Positions 61,874-64,000 of a stretch of 64,000 nucleotides of DNA are shown one piece after another. The stretch lies in assembly GCA_001839685.1 (NCBI GenBank), contig MLAK01000422.1, positions 52,157 to 116,156 of the forward strand. Direction: 5' to 3'. Numbering within the stretch: the first letter of the stretch is position 1; each line of letters starts with the position of its first letter. The notes under the pieces were generated by a model. The model was not told the origin of the DNA. It saw nothing but the letters and a program-made list of their open reading frames with translations, and did no database searches. This DNA comes from Tritrichomonas foetus (Eukaryota; Parabasalia; Tritrichomonadida; Tritrichomonadidae). The position numbers and the translations under genes were made by a program.

Positions 61874-61886
61874 GAACTTTTTCTTT
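61874..61886 (-). promoter_or_regulatory. AAAGAAAAAGTTC upstream motif (CK2 beta gene)
   Basis: The minus strand carries AAAGAAAAAGTTC 27 nt before the CK2 beta ATG, in the same orientation relative to the gene as at the kelch, copine and ubiquitin protease genes. Confidence 0.4.
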
Positions 61887-61983
61887 ATCATTAATATCAT
61901 GAAAAGACTTATGAAAAAGTCAATTCGTTTATCGCTTCACTATTAAAACTATTGGTTTAACAACTCAATTGCAACATCAGCGT

Positions 61984-62055
61984 GGGTGATTAGCTCAGTG
62001 GTAGAGCGCTACTTTAGCATAGTAGAGGCCAGGGGTTCAACTCCCCTATCNTCCA
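61984..62055 (+). tRNA. tRNA-Ala (anticodon AGC)
   Basis: Full cloverleaf of 72 nt. Acceptor GGGTGAT pairs with ATCNTCC. The D arm is GCTC-AGTGGTA-GAGC. The anticodon stem is CTACT/AGTAG with loop TTAGCAT, giving anticodon AGC. The T arm is AGGGG-TTCAACT-CCCCT. No intron. One ambiguous base (62051) falls in the acceptor stem opposite T, so A is expected. It is the first of a series of single Ns that continue into the downstream frame. Confidence 0.95.
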
Positions 62056-64000
62056 TGTTTTTTTCTTTTTCTGGTAAGTTTTGCGCGTCCGAAAATACCA
62101 ATCCTTTATCTACGTCAGGAGAACTATCTAATGATGTAGGTCTCGATAATTTTACACCCCAACACATATCGAATATATCAAATGATGGACAAAATTTTCT
62201 CACTACAAACAACCTCATTAATACACAAACTAATATACCATGCTATTTCAAACAAGAAATCAGCTCAAAAGATGTTATAGGGCCCCCAAAAGCTGATTTT
62301 TTCGACGACCCATGGCCCAACAAAAAAGTTCGTGAAAATCAAATTAATTCAATGGAAAACATTCANAATGACACAAAACCTACAACTACAGAATTTAAAC
62401 CAAAAAGAAGAAATCACTATAATCATCAAATCAATGATAATCCAAAAACTCAACCAAGTAATAACCGACTTAAACATAACAACATACTAATAAATAATAA
62501 TCAATTGAACTATAAGTGCACTCCTGATTACATTAACGTCAAAAATCATCAAAATGTGCATGAATTCCAGAATGAAATTCAAAATCCACATGTAAAACCA
62601 AAGGAAATTCTAAATAACAACCTCACTCAAAATGAAATAAAAACACATGACATAAATGAGATCATACCTAGTGCTACTGATATAACAAACCCTNTCGACA
62701 GTAATGAAAGTAACACTTCAACAAAAATGAAGGATTCATTAANAAAGCTTAATCAAAATAGTATCCTACATCCAGTCAATATCAACAAAAGTTATGACTC
62801 TAATGAAATAAGTGCAGAACACATCACGGATTACAATCAAACTATAAATCCAAATCAATCTATCAACAAACCCGAGNTTAAAGTGGATAATGACACAACA
62901 AAGACCAACTGTTACAATAAGATTAATTCACCTCACCTTCCAGAAGACATAGCATATGAACTTCATAAAAATGATAGCAGTATCAAAAAATACTATGATG
63001 ACCAAAGAAAACTACGAATCCATAAACAGAAATGTAAATACTTCAAAGCTCTCTTCAAGAGAAGTTATAACTTTGATAATGACTACAAAGAATTTAAAGA
63101 AGCCAGCAAAAAAGTAATAATGGAAAATGCCGCACCGCCACCCAAATGGAGCGAATACTTCTCCNTCTGGAAACAAAATACAAATACTAATGATAATAGT
63201 AGTTCCGACGATGACTTAGACATAGATCGTATTAGAGAATCTTTGATTAAAGCATACAACAGAGACGATAATAACATGACAGAAAATGATAACGAGATAA
63301 AAGTCATCCAAAACGAACATATAACTCCAGTAGAATTTACTCCGGTAGTAAAATCTAACACAAGCCAGGAATATAATAAAGCGCTTATAAATCAAGAAAA
63401 TAATACACCAATTTTCATACAATATAAGAACGTCAATGACGTAGAAGATAAAGTTAAACCATCAGATAACTACGATAATCATACAACCAAAATCAACAAC
63501 CATCATGAAACTAGCAAGCAGAANGCAAACAATCTTCAAACAGTTATAGACGAAGAAGCAATAGTAAATAGTAATAATAACAGTTCCGACGTGGCACCAC
63601 GAAAAGCAGACGCAATNATAGAAAGCGAAAACTACACTCCCGATGAATCTATACCATCGAANGAAACTAATACAAAGGAAAATGTTAACCATAACCAAAA
63701 CCACGAAAATATCAGTACTAAAGACATTATGAATGAAATAATTCAGCTGAAACAANTGTTAATATATCAAAACAAAAGGATCAATAGACCTAGATATCTA
63801 AAAAGGAACCAAAATAATTCAGATTCCCCAGGAATAAGAAGATTTAGGAATAACATAAACCTCAATAATAACCCACGTTATAGACCTCCAATTTCCAACA
63901 TGGAAGACTCAACTGCAAAACACCACTCTAATCCGGACAATGAAGAAATAACAATACACCATACATCAAATAACCAACTCAACGAGGGAATTGCCCAAAT
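62055..64000 (+). CDS. Partial Asn-rich ORF directly 3' of tRNA-Ala, possible retroelement ORF1
   Basis: An uninterrupted plus-strand frame of 648 codons that leaves the window without a stop. In fact no stop occurs in this frame from 61947 onward. The first ATG overlaps the tRNA discriminator base. The next useful ATG is at 62352. The protein is hydrophilic, with Asn near a fifth of residues in a sampled stretch. Notable parts: a basic helical block YDDQRKLRIHKQKCKYFKAL followed by FKRSYNFDNDYKEF, then PPPKWSEYF, an acidic middle, and a basic RPRYLKRNQ...GIRRFRNN stretch that could bind nucleic acid. Nine single-base Ns fall in this frame and none forces a stop. Codon use (more AAC, ATC, ATA, CTA) differs from the neighbouring genes. 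No reverse transcriptase, integrase or capsid motif is visible. A retroelement ORF1 or gag-like protein is inferred from context only. A fast-evolving host gene is the alternative. Confidence 0.6.
   Translation, partial: MFFSFSGKFCASENTNPLSTSGELSNDVGLDNFTPQHISNISNDGQNFLTTNNLINTQTNIPCYFKQEISSKDVIGPPKADFFDDPWPNKKVRENQINSMENIXNDTKPTTTEFKPKRRNHYNHQINDNPKTQPSNNRLKHNNILINNNQLNYKCTPDYINVKNHQNVHEFQNEIQNPHVKPKEILNNNLTQNEIKTHDINEIIPSATDITNPXDSNESNTSTKMKDSLXKLNQNSILHPVNINKSYDSNEISAEHITDYNQTINPNQSINKPEXKVDNDTTKTNCYNKINSPHLPEDIAYELHKNDSSIKKYYDDQRKLRIHKQKCKYFKALFKRSYNFDNDYKEFKEASKKVIMENAAPPPKWSEYFSXWKQNTNTNDNSSSDDDLDIDRIRESLIKAYNRDDNNMTENDNEIKVIQNEHITPVEFTPVVKSNTSQEYNKALINQENNTPIFIQYKNVNDVEDKVKPSDNYDNHTTKINNHHETSKQXANNLQTVIDEEAIVNSNNNSSDVAPRKADAXIESENYTPDESIPSXETNTKENVNHNQNHENISTKDIMNEIIQLKQXLIYQNKRINRPRYLKRNQNNSDSPGIRRFRNNINLNNNPRYRPPISNMEDSTAKHHSNPDNEEITIHHTSNNQLNEGIAQ
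62058..62070 (+). terminator. Pol III terminator of tRNA-Ala
   Basis: T7CT5 starts 2 nt after the discriminator base. It also forms the first codons of the downstream open frame. Confidence 0.75.

Noticed and set aside
62009..63755. Several minus-strand frames of 60-100 codons
   Set aside because: They are antisense to the long Asn-rich plus-strand frame and contain unknown residues at the same ambiguous bases. The plus frame is continuous and coding-like.

Overview
The window looks like nuclear DNA of a trichomonad parasite, most likely a Tritrichomonas species. It is strongly AT-rich. Every gene I can follow is a single open frame without introns. Intergenic gaps are short between ordinary genes, start codons often lie 5-35 nt after an initiator-like TCA-pyrimidine-(A/T) motif, and the gene content is typical of the group: Rab, copine-like, CatSper-like channel, TKL-type kinases, Pmp-like surface proteins and a very large ubiquitin protease. 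Many initiators differ from the longest open frame, so I moved several starts to the first in-frame ATG.

Layout. 1-9050: a Cys-rich hypothetical gene whose 5' end is split by a Mutator-like miniature transposon, a kelch protein, a 22-bp minisatellite with an assembly gap, a Rab5-like GTPase with a changed catalytic glutamine, a tandem MRH-like membrane receptor and a tRNA-Thr gene 40 nt upstream of it. 9900-27814: copine, CatSper-like channel, a small lipid-anchored acidic protein, an importin-alpha-like ARM protein, a membrane-anchored 5'-nucleotidase and a 2390-residue ubiquitin-specific protease. 27815-39060: about 11 kb with no intact gene. It is a graveyard of nested inverted repeats, a tandem array, a 130-bp hairpin element, frame-broken coding relics, a Tc1/mariner-like composite containing a palindrome and a second gap, and a second copy of the Mutator-like element. 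39219-61846: GDP-mannose 4,6-dehydratase, a PQ-loop transporter, a kinase with glycine-rich repeats, two Pmp-like surface proteins, a small membrane protein, an APC6/Cdc16-like TPR protein, an LRR protein, a GRP170-type ER chaperone, a second kinase, an ArfGAP and CK2 beta. 61984-64000: a tRNA-Ala(AGC) gene directly followed by a long Asn-rich open frame that runs off the window and carries many single-base ambiguities.

The ordinary genes serve membrane traffic (Rab, ArfGAP, MRH receptor), protein quality control (GRP170, ubiquitin protease, APC6), purine salvage (5'-nucleotidase), surface glycan supply (GMD) and signalling. I see no operon-like linkage. The most novel candidate is the tRNA-abutting, multi-copy-looking Asn-rich reading frame at the right edge. 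It may be the first ORF of a tRNA-targeted retroelement. The best documented event is the Mutator-like insertion at 1244-2339, with a perfect 9-bp target duplication, four codons into a gene.
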